Source: Oscillospiraceae bacterium
GTDB taxonomy: Bacteria > Bacillota > Clostridia > Oscillospirales > Oscillospiraceae
DNA length: 38,287 bases
Assembly: GCA_017397835.1 (NCBI GenBank)
Contig: JAFQHV010000033.1
Coordinates: 1-38,287, forward strand
Direction: 5' to 3'
Shown here: positions 16,706-25,023 of the stretch, one piece after another
Position numbering within the stretch: the first letter of the stretch is position 1
How the letters are laid out: every line of letters starts with the position of its first letter
Notes under the pieces: model-generated
Database searches by the model: none
Seen by the model: only the letters and a program-made list of their open reading frames with translations
Told to the model about the DNA's origin: nothing
Position numbers and translations under genes: made by a program

Positions 16706-17830
16706 TCAAAAAAGGATCTGCTTGATCGCAGCAACAAATTGTCGTGCTTCCCGGAGGGTATTAAATGCCGAAACACTGATGCGAATCGTCCCGGTATCAA
16801 GCGTTCCGGCGGAGCGATGTGCCAAAGGCGCACAATGCAGTCCGCTTCGGACCGCGATTTCTTTCCTGCCGAGCCGCTGCCCCAGTTCCTCGCAATCGTT
16901 TCCTTCCGCAACAAATGACAAAACGCCACCACGGCAGGTCTCTCCGCTCCCCTGCTCGAATACTTGTATTCCGGGAATGCGCATCAGTTTATCTGCCATC
17001 CAGCCGCTCAACTCCACTTCGTGCCGTCCGATCCGCTCCACACCGTATCGACGCACAAATCGCAACCCTTCCAGCAATCCCGCAATCCCCGGAATGTTGT
17101 GTGTTCCTGCTTCCAACCGGTCCGGCAAAAAATCCGGCATCCGCTGCAAGGCCGAAGCACTTCCCGTCCCTCCTTCCAGCAGTGTCCGGGTCGAGGCGTT
17201 GCATAACAGCAATCCCGTACCTTGCGGACCGTAAAGGCCCTTGTGTCCCGGCATGGCAACAAACGCAGCCCGCCATCTTCGCATATCGATCGGAACGGAG
17301 CCGGCCGATTGGGATGCGTCAACAATCAGCGGCACTTTTTTTCGCTCGCAGAGTTCCGCGATCTCATCAATAGGCAAAATATACCCAAAAACGTTGGACA
17401 TATGGGTACAAACCACGCAGGATACTTCCGGTGTGATCAGCCGGTCAAATCGTTCAATCATATCGCGCGGGCAGAACAGCGGTCCGTCCGCCACACGTAT
17501 TTCCACGTCTCCGATCGCATGAAGCGGTCTGGTCACCGCGTTGTGCTCATATCCGGAGATCACAACGGTATCTCCGGCCCTCACTAGCGACTTGATCGCG
17601 ATATTCAGCGCGTGGGTCGCATTGAAAGTAAATACGACCTGCGACGGATCATCCAAACCAAACAGCCCGGCAGCCTCCTCGCGACAGGCAAACGCCGCTT
17701 CGGCCGCCAGTGCCGCAGCGTGGTGACTCCCTCGCCCGGGACTTGCCATGGTGTGCATGGCCCGCACCATCGCCTGTGTGACACGTTCCGGTTTCTGCAT
17801 CGTAGTGGCCGCACTGTCAAAATAAATCAC
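16706..17830 (-). CDS. Cysteine desulfurase / selenocysteine lyase-like aminotransferase class V (GTG start)
   Basis: A PLP enzyme of 374 residues. Visible are MIYFDSAATT at the start, the PLP lysine in MPGHKGLYGPQGTG, and the active-site cysteine in RSGLHCAPLAHRSAGT near the C-terminus. The GLHCAPLAH form belongs to the SufS/CsdA-like 'cysteine desulfurase family protein' group often paired with a Se/S carrier, not to the IscS used for [FeS] assembly with IscU. The GTG start overlaps the upstream gene stop (GTGA) after GAGGAGGT. Selenium or sulfur transfer is inferred from the neighbour; the substrate is not proven. Confidence 0.85.
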   Translation of the reverse strand: MIYFDSAATTMQKPERVTQAMVRAMHTMASPGRGSHHAAALAAEAAFACREEAAGLFGLDDPSQVVFTFNATHALNIAIKSLVRAGDTVVISGYEHNAVTRPLHAIGDVEIRVADGPLFCPRDMIERFDRLITPEVSCVVCTHMSNVFGYILPIDEIAELCERKKVPLIVDASQSAGSVPIDMRRWRAAFVAMPGHKGLYGPQGTGLLLCNASTRTLLEGGTGSASALQRMPDFLPDRLEAGTHNIPGIAGLLEGLRFVRRYGVERIGRHEVELSGWMADKLMRIPGIQVFEQGSGETCRGGVLSFVAEGNDCEELGQRLGRKEIAVRSGLHCAPLAHRSAGTLDTGTIRISVSAFNTLREARQFVAAIKQILF

Positions 17831-18084
17831 GCAAACGCGACCTCCTCAAACGCACCGGCTCCGTTCTTTCCAAAAATCTGTTCGGGTTTTAATCCCGCTC
17901 TTAACAGCGTTTCAAGTGCGCGCTCAAACGCACGGCCGCTGATTCTAACACAGTGGCTGCACCCTTCGGTCGTAAGACCTTTGGGGCAGCGCACAATGTG
18001 GGCCGGTATGCCCGCACGGTCCAAAACCGATGCCGAACGTTGCGCATACGTCAGCGAACGGCACAAGATGAGGTAATTGACCAT
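17827..18084 (-). CDS. DUF3343 putative Se/S carrier-like protein
   Basis: An 85-residue protein beginning MVNYLILCRSLTYAQRSASVLDRAG and carrying CPKGLTTEGCSHCVRI, the cysteine signature of the DUF3343 family (Pfam name 'putative Se/S carrier-like'). Members are found beside cysteine desulfurases and yedE/yedF-like genes. It overlaps the desulfurase gene by 3 bp, so the two are probably made together; transfer of sulfur or selenium from the lyase to this protein is an inference. No clear promoter is seen in the 70 bp before it. Confidence 0.82.
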   Translation of the reverse strand: MVNYLILCRSLTYAQRSASVLDRAGIPAHIVRCPKGLTTEGCSHCVRISGRAFERALETLLRAGLKPEQIFGKNGAGAFEEVAFA

Positions 18085-18153
18085 TCCGATCCCGTCCTTT
18101 CATGGCAATGATCCCTCACAAACCATCTTATGCATCGTCCCGGGAAGCGGCAC

Positions 18154-18182
18154 AAAAAAGGACGCAGCCGGTGGCTGCGTCC
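18154..18182 (-). terminator. Terminator of ispD-ispF
   Basis: On the minus strand GGACGCAGCC pairs perfectly with GGCTGCGTCC around ACC and is followed by six T residues. Confidence 0.9.
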
Positions 18183-18185
18183 GGT

Positions 18186-18662
18186 TTATTTACTTGTCAG
18201 CAGCGCCACCGCATGGACCGCCATACCCTCGCCTGTTCCGGTAAAGCCCAATTTCTCCTCCGTGGTCGCTTTCACATTGACCTGCTCGGGATCCACGTTC
18301 ATGTGCTGCGCTAAATTTGTTTTCATTTCCGGTAAATAGGCTGCCAGCTTCGGCTTCTGTGCCACGATGGTGGCATCCACGTTACCGACTGTCCAGCCTT
18401 TATCCTCCAGCAACCGCATCACGTGGTCCAGCAGCTTCAGGCTGTCGGCGCCTTTGTAGGCCGGATCCGTATCCGGAAAATGCTTCCCGATATCCCCTAA
18501 GGCCGCAGCTCCCAGCAGAGCATCCATAACAGCGTGGGTCAACACATCGGCATCCGAATGCCCCAGCAATCCAAATTCATACGGGACCAAAACGCCGCCC
18601 AAAATCAGGTTCCGGCCTTCGACCAGCCGATGCACGTCGTATCCATGTCCGATCCGAATCAT
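18186..18662 (-). CDS. ispF: 2-C-methyl-D-erythritol 2,4-cyclodiphosphate synthase
   Basis: This enzyme of the non-mevalonate isoprenoid pathway cyclises CDP-ME 2-phosphate. The 158-residue protein shows [11 protein letters not shown] (zinc ligands D/H), [26 protein letters not shown] and the C-terminal [20 protein letters not shown] lies one codon before the ATG; the ATG at 18662 is preferred because AGAGGGGA lies 7 bases upstream of it but only 4 from the GTG. It follows ispD directly. Confidence 0.95.
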   Translation of the reverse strand: MIRIGHGYDVHRLVEGRNLILGGVLVPYEFGLLGHSDADVLTHAVMDALLGAAALGDIGKHFPDTDPAYKGADSLKLLDHVMRLLEDKGWTVGNVDATIVAQKPKLAAYLPEMKTNLAQHMNVDPEQVNVKATTEEKLGFTGTGEGMAVHAVALLTSK

Positions 18663-18665
18663 CAC

Positions 18666-19394
18666 TCATTCCCCTCTCGCTTCCAAAATAGCCTGCCCGA
18701 GGATCATATCAAAGGGCGTTGTCACTTTAATATTTTCGCGTTCCCCCGGTGTGAGAACAACTTTCATCCCCAACCGTTCCACAGCGGAACAATCGTCTGT
18801 CACAGGCGCACCATCATCCACCGCTTTTCTGATAGCCGCACGGATCAGATCCGCCTGAAACACCTGAGGTGTCTGCACCGCGCGCAGACAGCTCCGGTCA
18901 ACCGTATCGCAGATCAGTTCCTTGGCATCCACACGCTTTATTGTATCCGTTACCGCTATGGCAGGAGCCGCGGCACCCGACAGCTTCGCCTGATGCAATA
19001 CATCACCCAGCACCTGTTGGGACAAAAAAGGCCGCGCGCCGTCCTGAATGGCGATCAGGGCCGCATCTTTGCGCACCTGACGCAATCCGGCCTGAACTGA
19101 AAGCACTCGTTCCGTGCCTCCGACCACTATCCCGGAAACCTTGTCAAGGTTATATGCTTTACACAGTTTCGCGACGTCAGCCAGTAGATCCTCCCGGGTG
19201 ACAATTACAATTTCATGCACTTGTTCGCAGTTTTGAAACACCCGAAGTGTCCGAACCAAAATCGGCACTCCCCCCAGCGGTGTCATAACTTTGTCGATGC
19301 CTTCCATCCGTCTTGCGCTGCCCGCCGCAACCACTACAGCCGAGCAAATATCCGTTTTTGCGCTGCGTTTCCGCCTTGAAAGCAAACCCAACAT
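18666..19394 (-). CDS. ispD: 2-C-methyl-D-erythritol 4-phosphate cytidylyltransferase
   Basis: A 242-residue nucleotidyltransferase with AVVVAAGSARRMEGIDKVM (CTP-binding loop), QDGARPF, the AVTDTIKRV segment and RAVQTPQVF. About 16 residues precede the usual start of the fold and are basic (SRRKRSAK). AGGAGGAATTGG precedes the ATG. The terminator-like hairpin of carD lies just upstream, so expression may depend on read-through or on a promoter not recognised here. Confidence 0.95.
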   Translation of the reverse strand: MLGLLSRRKRSAKTDICSAVVVAAGSARRMEGIDKVMTPLGGVPILVRTLRVFQNCEQVHEIVIVTREDLLADVAKLCKAYNLDKVSGIVVGGTERVLSVQAGLRQVRKDAALIAIQDGARPFLSQQVLGDVLHQAKLSGAAAPAIAVTDTIKRVDAKELICDTVDRSCLRAVQTPQVFQADLIRAAIRKAVDDGAPVTDDCSAVERLGMKVVLTPGERENIKVTTPFDMILGQAILEARGE

Positions 19395-19408
19395 TCCAAT
19401 TCCTCCTG

Positions 19409-19434
19409 CAAAAAAGGAGCCGAACGGCTCCTTT
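19409..19434 (-). terminator. Hairpin between carD and ispD (terminator or attenuator)
   Basis: On the minus strand AAAAGGAGCCG pairs with CGGCTCCTTTT and continues into TTTT. It lies immediately before the ispD ribosome-binding site. Confidence 0.8.
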
Positions 19435-19439
19435 TCAGC

Positions 19440-19919
19440 TTATTTTGACAACGTAGCAGTAACCTGATCTTCGATACGCTCGAACGGCTCTTCCAGCGCC
19501 AAAACCAATTCGGAAATCAAAATCTCTTTGGCGGAATGGAGCATTTTCCGCTCCCCATTGGAAAGACCGCGCTCCGTATCCCGCAGCATCAGGGACTTGA
19601 TGACCTTGGCCACCTCAAGCAGATTTCCGCTTTTCAGCCGCTCCATATTTTCACGATAGCGGCGGTTCCAGTTCTGCTCTACCTCCGCCTGTATCTCGGT
19701 CAGACCGGCGAGTATCTGCTGCGCCTGCTTCCGGTCTGCAATGGGACGAACGCCGATTTCGCCGCAATTATGGGTGGGGATCATCACGACCATGGCGCGC
19801 ACAGGCAGACGCATAACGTAGTATTCCCGAATCACGCCGTCAATTTTATTCTCGACAATGCTCTCCACAATGCCGGCGCCATGCATAGGATGCACAATTT
19901 TGTCACCAACGCGGAACAT
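19440..19919 (-). CDS. carD: CarD family transcriptional regulator
   Basis: A 159-residue protein with the CarD/CdnL RNA-polymerase-interaction domain: MFRVGDKIVHPMHGAGIVESI, then EYYVMRLP and VMIPTHN, followed by a helical domain (NRRYRENMERLKSGNLLEVAKVIKSL...). It binds the beta subunit and stabilises open promoter complexes. The start at 19919 follows GGAGGTGGGG; a longer reading of 43 residues would run through the promoter and is rejected. The carD-ispD-ispF order is common. Confidence 0.93.
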   Translation of the reverse strand: MFRVGDKIVHPMHGAGIVESIVENKIDGVIREYYVMRLPVRAMVVMIPTHNCGEIGVRPIADRKQAQQILAGLTEIQAEVEQNWNRRYRENMERLKSGNLLEVAKVIKSLMLRDTERGLSNGERKMLHSAKEILISELVLALEEPFERIEDQVTATLSK

Positions 19920-19945
19920 GTTCCCCACCTCCAAAGCATCATGCT

Positions 19946-20003
19946 GCAATGATATAACATTGCTGTTATTGGCAATTATATCACATTTTCTCCCCAGCGG
20001 CAA
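19946..20003 (-). promoter_or_regulatory. carD promoter with operator-like palindromes
   Basis: On the minus strand TTGCCG (20003-19998) and TATAAT (19980-19975) are 17 bp apart. Overlapping and following the -10 are inverted repeats: TGATATAA around the -10 matches TTATATCA at 19957-19950, and GCAATG-N6-CATTGC occupies 19946-19963, around the expected transcription start and early leader. Confidence 0.7.
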
Positions 20004-20090
20004 GATTTCATTTCCGTTTCTTTCTATTTTTTCCTGCAATTTCGGCAATAAATCTCTCGCTTCCCCAGCCGTTCAGGTTTCATCTTTGCA

Positions 20091-20123
20091 AAAAGCCGCG
20101 CAGTCTGAACAGACTGCGCGGCT
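20091..20123 (-). terminator. Terminator of the glycyl radical enzyme operon
   Basis: On the minus strand AGCCGCGCAGTCTG pairs perfectly with CAGACTGCGCGGCT around TT and is followed by TTTT. Its arm is nearly the same as that of the tsf terminator at 23221-23252. Confidence 0.9.
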
Positions 20124-20132
20124 TCGGTTTCA

Positions 20133-20966
20133 TTACGCAAAAATCATCTTAAGTCGTTCCATTTTTTCCTCATCCGGCACATCGAAACAGGTGCCCTCCA
20201 TGCAAAGGGCAACATACTTCCCCTCGCCCAGAGTGTGGTACGGCAACAGCTCCACCCGCTCCGGCGTTCCGCAGGAATCAAGGAACCGCTTGATTTCCTT
20301 CATCTCTTCCTCGGTATCGTTGAACGTAGGAATAACCGGAATGCGAACCCAAGTCGGTTTCCCAATGGCCAAAAGGCACTTCAGATTGTCCAAAATCAGC
20401 TCGTTCCCTACCCCGGTGTATGCCTTGTGCTTGGCGCTGTCCAGGCATTTCACGTCGTACAGAAACAGGTCCGTGTAGGGCAAAATCCGTTCGAACCGCT
20501 CATAGGGCACATGGCCCGCCGTGTCCACCGCGGTGTGGATTTCTTCAGCCTTGCAGGCCTTCAACAGCTCCTCCAGCGCATCTATCTGCAACATACATTC
20601 GCCACCGGAGAAGGTCGCGCCGCCGCCGGAGTTTTTGTAATACACCGCATCCTTGCGAATGCGGTCCATCACATCCTCCGCGGTGTATTCCTTGCCGCTG
20701 ATACTGCGGGCCTCGTTAGGGCAGATAAATTCGCATCTGCCGCAAAAATCGCAGGTTTCAAGCCCGTTGGGACACACCCGCTCACAGCGGCCGCAATGGG
20801 TGCACTTGTCCCGATAGTATAGCATCTGCGCCGTCGGATTTTGGCTTTCCGGATTGTGGCACCAACGGCAGGACAGATTGCACCCTTTGAAGAACACCGT
20901 GGTGCGAATACCGGGTCCGTCACCGGTGCAAAAGTCCTGAATATCAAATAACATCGCTTGTTTCAC
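20133..20966 (-). CDS. Glycyl radical enzyme activating protein (radical SAM, PflA family; GTG start)
   Basis: This enzyme uses SAM and a [4Fe-4S] cluster to place the glycyl radical on its partner, encoded just upstream. The 277-residue protein has the radical SAM motif CNLSCRWC (C-x3-C-x2-C) near 30 after DGPGIRTTVFFKG, then a ferredoxin-like insert with two clusters (CTHCGRCERVCP and CDFCGRCEFICP), and SGGECMLQ. Such inserts are found in activases of eliminase- and decarboxylase-type enzymes, not in the short PflA. The GTG at 20966 lies 5 bases after GGGGGGAG; the next ATG (20954) is too far from it. The gap to the partner gene is 16 bp. Confidence 0.9.
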   Translation of the reverse strand: MKQAMLFDIQDFCTGDGPGIRTTVFFKGCNLSCRWCHNPESQNPTAQMLYYRDKCTHCGRCERVCPNGLETCDFCGRCEFICPNEARSISGKEYTAEDVMDRIRKDAVYYKNSGGGATFSGGECMLQIDALEELLKACKAEEIHTAVDTAGHVPYERFERILPYTDLFLYDVKCLDSAKHKAYTGVGNELILDNLKCLLAIGKPTWVRIPVIPTFNDTEEEMKEIKRFLDSCGTPERVELLPYHTLGEGKYVALCMEGTCFDVPDEEKMERLKMIFA

Positions 20967-20982
20967 ACCGGCTCCCCCCTTT

Positions 20983-23145
20983 TCAACGCACTTCTTCCCG
21001 GCGGATGATCTCGTCCTGTCCGCGCTGGCACAGGTCCACAAACACCGCGCTGTAGCCCGTAATGCGCACCAGCAAATCCTTGTGCTGTTCCGGATGCTCC
21101 TTGGCGTGGCGCAATTCCTCTGTGTCGGCAACGCTGATTTGCAGCTGCATGCCGCCCTGGTCAAAATAGGACTCAATCAGGGCCTTCAGCCGCATTTTTC
21201 CCTCTTCCCCAGCCACCATAGACCGGCTCAGGCGCAGATTCAGTACGCCGGAGTGAATGCGGTCAAAGGGCAGCTTGGCCACGGAGTTGAGCATGGACGT
21301 GACACTTTTTTGATAGCCCACCGTGGGCGAAAAATGCTCGCTGAGCGGCTCCCCCGCCAATCGGCCATCCACCGTAGCGCCCATGCGGGAGCCAACCCGG
21401 ATATGGAACATATCGGCATTGCCGGCATTCAGCGTGTAGATATCCCGCTGTCCCCGCTCGTTGGTCGCCTCCCGATCCACCGCATCCAGCAGCGTGTTCA
21501 TCAATCGGCAGGCGTGCTCGTCGGCAAGCCTATCCCCGGTTCCGTACTTAGGTGCCTTGCGGCAGTAGTGCAGCAAGTCCTCCGCGCCTTCGAAGTTGCG
21601 CTCCGCCGCCTCCAACAGCTGGGGCAACGTGCAAATCTTCTTCTGAAATACCAGGGTATCAATGGCGCACAGCATATCCGTGGCCGTACCGATGTGGCGC
21701 AGACGGACGTAAACCGCCGGGTACTTGGCCGCGCCGTTTGCCATTCTGCGTCCGCTTCGAATGGTGCCGCCCATGAAGCAATCCTTGATACCCAACATTC
21801 CGTCCGGCGCAACCTCCCCGGAGCAATATTGAGCGCGGTAGGCCTCAAAGGTGGGGCGCAGCTGGCCGGTAAAGGTCCGGTCCACCTCGGCAAACAGCTC
21901 GTCCATATTGGCGTAATCGCTCCGCGCCTTCAGGGTTCGGTTCAAAATCGTCGGCATGCTGTCACAGCACTGGTCAAAAATGCTGTAGCCGCCGTCAATC
22001 TCCGGCCAATTACAGGGATAGACGCTATAGTTGATGGCGTTATGCTCCTCGATTCCGATGTGCCGCTGGGCGGGAATCATGGTTTCGTCATTGTATAGAA
22101 TCAGCGAGGCATTCTGTTGCATTTTCTCGCACAGAATATTCCACAGTTCATCGTGGCGATCCCCGGTGTAGCGGCAGATGTAAATGGGGTTTTTCAGTTC
22201 CGGGTGAATGTGTTTGGCAAACAACAAGGTTAGCGGATTTTCCTTGTGGTTGCGCGTGTTGCTGTAACCACCAAGGAGAATATATGCCGGCGAATCATAC
22301 ACCGGATTGCGCTGCCAGCCGGTGAAAATATAGTCCGCTTGCAGCTCGGCCATCTGATGCTCGCCGCGCCCCAGATGCAGGCTCAGCTTGGCGGAGAAAT
22401 CGTCAATCAGCGCACCGGCCAGTTCCTCGGTCAGCGCACCGCTGTTCAAGTCGTTTTCGTACAGGGACAACAGGGTGTTGTCCAATCGTCCTAGGGTCAG
22501 GCAGCAGTTGGTTGTGCCAATGTGAGCCAAGTAAATGGTGTACACAAACAAAATCAGCTGCAGCGCCTCGTGGAAGGTGCGCGGCGCGCCCTTGACAAGC
22601 TGTTCACAGACTTCTGCGCTGACCAAATGACCGGCCGCACGCGCCGCCTTGCCATAGCGTTCGATGTACAGCACAACCGCCCGGTGCACCCACAGCATGC
22701 CCTCAAATACCAGGATGATGTTCGGGTCCGCCCCCTCGTCGCGGGCAGTCTGCAGGTTCTGCTCCGTCTGGCGCAACAAACCCGCAATGCCATCTGTCAC
22801 AATCAGTTCCCAATCGAACATCGTGTGACCCCAAGTGCCTTCAAAGGGGCAACCATCCTTGTGGCTTTCCTGCAGACGTTCCAGCTTTTCCTGCTCCTCC
22901 GGCGTGGGTACGTGATCATCGTACCGACCAAGGAGCAAGTCGTATTCTTCTATGGGCAACGAGGCTCGTTCCAAAATGTAGTAAAGGCCCTTACCCTGCT
23001 GCAACGGCTGGGGCAAGTCCGCCACCGCGTCCCACGCCGCAAAGCGCAGGAAAAAATGCTCCAGCATGGTGCTTTCGGGGGACTTTTCGCGCAACAAACG
23101 CGCCCCAATTTCGATGGACTTTTTCGCTTTCAGCAGTTCGGTCAT
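20983..23145 (-). CDS. Glycyl radical enzyme (pyruvate formate-lyase family) of unassigned substrate
   Basis: A 720-residue protein with the C-terminal glycyl radical motif RITGYSAVFVDLCQRGQDEI; the Gly in ITGYS would carry the radical. N-terminal features of the PFL-like domain include GTWGHTMFDWE and LGRLDNTLLSLYENDL. The best candidate for the thiyl cysteine is in NYSVYPCNWPEIDGG. This differs from the G-C-[VI]-E signature of the known eliminases (diol dehydratase, choline lyase, hydroxyproline dehydratase, isethionate lyase), so none of those activities is claimed. The ATG at 23145 sits 5 bases after GGAGGTGA; a longer reading lacks a site. No transporter, microcompartment gene or second enzyme is adjacent. 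Confidence 0.88.
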   Translation of the reverse strand: MTELLKAKKSIEIGARLLREKSPESTMLEHFFLRFAAWDAVADLPQPLQQGKGLYYILERASLPIEEYDLLLGRYDDHVPTPEEQEKLERLQESHKDGCPFEGTWGHTMFDWELIVTDGIAGLLRQTEQNLQTARDEGADPNIILVFEGMLWVHRAVVLYIERYGKAARAAGHLVSAEVCEQLVKGAPRTFHEALQLILFVYTIYLAHIGTTNCCLTLGRLDNTLLSLYENDLNSGALTEELAGALIDDFSAKLSLHLGRGEHQMAELQADYIFTGWQRNPVYDSPAYILLGGYSNTRNHKENPLTLLFAKHIHPELKNPIYICRYTGDRHDELWNILCEKMQQNASLILYNDETMIPAQRHIGIEEHNAINYSVYPCNWPEIDGGYSIFDQCCDSMPTILNRTLKARSDYANMDELFAEVDRTFTGQLRPTFEAYRAQYCSGEVAPDGMLGIKDCFMGGTIRSGRRMANGAAKYPAVYVRLRHIGTATDMLCAIDTLVFQKKICTLPQLLEAAERNFEGAEDLLHYCRKAPKYGTGDRLADEHACRLMNTLLDAVDREATNERGQRDIYTLNAGNADMFHIRVGSRMGATVDGRLAGEPLSEHFSPTVGYQKSVTSMLNSVAKLPFDRIHSGVLNLRLSRSMVAGEEGKMRLKALIESYFDQGGMQLQISVADTEELRHAKEHPEQHKDLLVRITGYSAVFVDLCQRGQDEIIRREEVR

Positions 23146-23174
23146 GGGGGTCACCTCCACCCTAATGTGAGACA

Positions 23175-23203
23175 ACTATATAGCCCCTCTCCCCCCTTGT
23201 CAA
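23175..23203 (-). promoter_or_regulatory. sigma-A promoter of the glycyl radical enzyme operon
   Basis: On the minus strand a full-consensus TTGACA (23203-23198) and TATAGT (23180-23175) are separated by 17 bp of purine-rich sequence. The leader before the ATG is about 25 nt. Confidence 0.88.
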
Positions 23204-23214
23204 GGGCTTTCCGC

Positions 23215-23252
23215 ACAAAAAAGCCGCGCAGTCCGTTTGGACTGCGCGGCTT
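23215..23252 (-). terminator. Terminator of rpsB-tsf
   Basis: On the minus strand AAGCCGCGCAGTCC pairs perfectly with GGACTGCGCGGCTT around AAAC and is followed by a T-run. It shares a 12-bp arm with the terminator at 20091-20123. Confidence 0.9.
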
Positions 23253-23268
23253 GCGTTTGCGGGTTTAA

Positions 23269-24180
23269 TTACTTGATCATGGAAGCGACCTCGGCAGCGA
23301 AGTCGTCCACGCGCTTCTCGATACCCTCGCCCTTCTCAAAGCGCACGGCGCTGACGAAAGTGACGGTGCCGCCCAGAGCCTTGGCAGCGGAAGCGATATA
23401 CTTCTCCACGGTGAACTCGCCGTCCTTGACGAAGTCCTGCTGCAGCAGGCAGTTCTCGGCGTAGAACTTGTTCAGCTTACCCTCGACGATCTTGACCTTG
23501 ACCTGCTCGGGCTTGCTGGCCATCTTGGGATCGTTGTCCATCTGGGCCAGCATGATCTTCTTCTCCTCGTCCAGAACGTCCTGGGTGACCTGGCTCTTGT
23601 CCCAGAAACGGGGGTTCAGAGCGGCGATCTGCATGGCCACGTCCTTGCCGATCTCGGTGGCGTCGATGCCGCCCTCAACCTTCAGGTTGACCAGCACGCC
23701 GATCTTGCCGCCGGCATGGATATAGGGAACGGAGATGTTCTCAGCGAAGAAGAAGAAACGGCGAACCTTGATGTTCTCGCCGATGACCAGGACCATCTCC
23801 TGCTGCTGCTCGGTAACGGTCTTGTCGGTGCCGGCGTACTTGCAGGCCATCAGGGCATCCAGATCAGCGGGCTTGTTGGCGGCCACGGTGGCGGCAACAC
23901 CCTTGACAAAGTCGACGAACTTCTCGTTCTTGGCCACGAAGTCGGTCTCGGCGTTGACCTCGACCACGACGCCCATGCCGTCCACGACGGCGGCGTAAGC
24001 CATACCCTCGGCGGCGATGCGGCCGGCCTTCTTGGCGGAAGCGGCCAGACCCTTCTCGCGCAGGATCTCGATCGCCTTATCGACGTTGCCCTCAGCCTCG
24101 GTCAGAGCCTTCTTGCAATCCATCATGCCCACGCCGGTCATCTCGCGCAGGTTCTGTACGTCCTTAGCAGTAATAGCCAT
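23269..24180 (-). CDS. tsf: Elongation factor Ts
   Basis: This is the nucleotide-exchange factor for EF-Tu. The 303-residue protein has the N-terminal UBA-like part (MAITAKDVQNLREMTGVGMMDCKKAL), the conserved VVVEVNAETDFVAKN, and the core-domain HAGGKIGVLV segment. Codon use is strongly biased to C/G-ending codons, as expected for a highly expressed gene. It lies 83 bp after rpsB; pyrH and frr, its usual followers, are not here. Confidence 0.96.
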   Translation of the reverse strand: MAITAKDVQNLREMTGVGMMDCKKALTEAEGNVDKAIEILREKGLAASAKKAGRIAAEGMAYAAVVDGMGVVVEVNAETDFVAKNEKFVDFVKGVAATVAANKPADLDALMACKYAGTDKTVTEQQQEMVLVIGENIKVRRFFFFAENISVPYIHAGGKIGVLVNLKVEGGIDATEIGKDVAMQIAALNPRFWDKSQVTQDVLDEEKKIMLAQMDNDPKMASKPEQVKVKIVEGKLNKFYAENCLLQQDFVKDGEFTVEKYIASAAKALGGTVTFVSAVRFEKGEGIEKRVDDFAAEVASMIK

Positions 24181-24222
24181 AATAAAATACCTCCAATTAA
24201 AATTTCGTTAGTAAAGAAATGA

Positions 24223-24246
24223 ACGCCCGCCCAATTCGGCGGGCGT
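24223..24246 (-). terminator. Hairpin between rpsB and tsf (attenuator or processing site)
   Basis: ACGCCCGCC (24223-24231) pairs perfectly with GGCGGGCGT (24238-24246). The minus-strand sequence after it is only moderately T-rich (TCATTTCTTT), so partial termination or RNA processing between the two genes is more likely than full termination. Confidence 0.55.
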
Positions 24247-24263
24247 CCATAAAGTGCGCCTGA

Positions 24264-24992
24264 TTACTCGGCAGCGGCCTCCTCAGCCTCGGCAGCGGGA
24301 GCGTTGTCCACGCCCTGCTTGCCCTCCTGGATGGCGTTGGCCATGACAGAAGCGATCAGCTTGATGGCGCGGATAGCGTCATCGTTGCCGGGAATGACGT
24401 AGTCGATCTCGTCGGGATCGCAGTTGGTGTCGACGATAGCCACGATGGGGATGTTCAGCTTGCGGGCCTCGTTGATGGCGTTGCGCTCCTTGCGGGGGTC
24501 AACGACGAACAGGGCACCGGGCAGCTTGCGCATCTCGGTCACGCCGCCCAGGTACTTCTCCAGCTTGGCGATCTCGCCCATGTGCTTGATGACTTCCTTC
24601 TTGGGCAGCATGTCGAAAGTGCCGTCCTCCTGCATCTTCTTCAGCTGGTTCAGACGGTCCACGCGGCCACGCATGGTCTTGAAGTTGGTGAGCATACCGC
24701 CCAGCCAGCGGGCGTTGACCCAGTACATGCCGACACGCTCGGCCTCTTCCTTGATGGCGTCCTGAGCCTGCTTCTTGGTACCCACGAACAGGATGGTCTG
24801 ATCGTTGGCGCCCAGCTCGCGCACGAAGCTGTAAGCCTCTTCCAGCTTCTTCACGGTCTTCTGCAGGTCAATGATATAGATACCATTGCGCTCGGTGTAG
24901 ATGTAGGTGGCCATCTTGGGGTTCCACCGACGGGTCTGGTGGCCGAAGTGAACGCCGGCCTCCAGCAGCTGCTTCATAGATACGACTGCCAT
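24264..24992 (-). CDS. rpsB: 30S ribosomal protein S2
   Basis: A 242-residue protein starting [27 protein letters not shown] with [27 protein letters not shown] and the C-terminal [14 protein letters not shown], all S2 signatures. An alanine/glutamate-rich tail ([12 protein letters not shown]) follows. A strong AGGAGGAAAC lies upstream. Codon use is highly biased. It is transcribed with tsf from its own promoter. Confidence 0.97.
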   Translation of the reverse strand: MAVVSMKQLLEAGVHFGHQTRRWNPKMATYIYTERNGIYIIDLQKTVKKLEEAYSFVRELGANDQTILFVGTKKQAQDAIKEEAERVGMYWVNARWLGGMLTNFKTMRGRVDRLNQLKKMQEDGTFDMLPKKEVIKHMGEIAKLEKYLGGVTEMRKLPGALFVVDPRKERNAINEARKLNIPIVAIVDTNCDPDEIDYVIPGNDDAIRAIKLIASVMANAIQEGKQGVDNAPAAEAEEAAAE

Positions 24993-25023
24993 AGTTTTTG
25001 TTTCCTCCTAAAATTTGTTTTTT

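Noticed and set aside
17827-18084. In-frame UGA read as selenocysteine in the DUF3343 gene
   Set aside because: The frame has ordinary cysteine codons in the motif and ends at the TGA that overlaps the next start; no need for recoding.
21950-21970. Paired cysteines in the glycyl radical enzyme (FDQCCDS) as the active site
   Set aside because: Tandem cysteines suit some pyruvate formate-lyases (Cys-Cys), but the motif context of PFL is absent and YPCNWPEI sits where the family loop usually is; kept as an alternative only.
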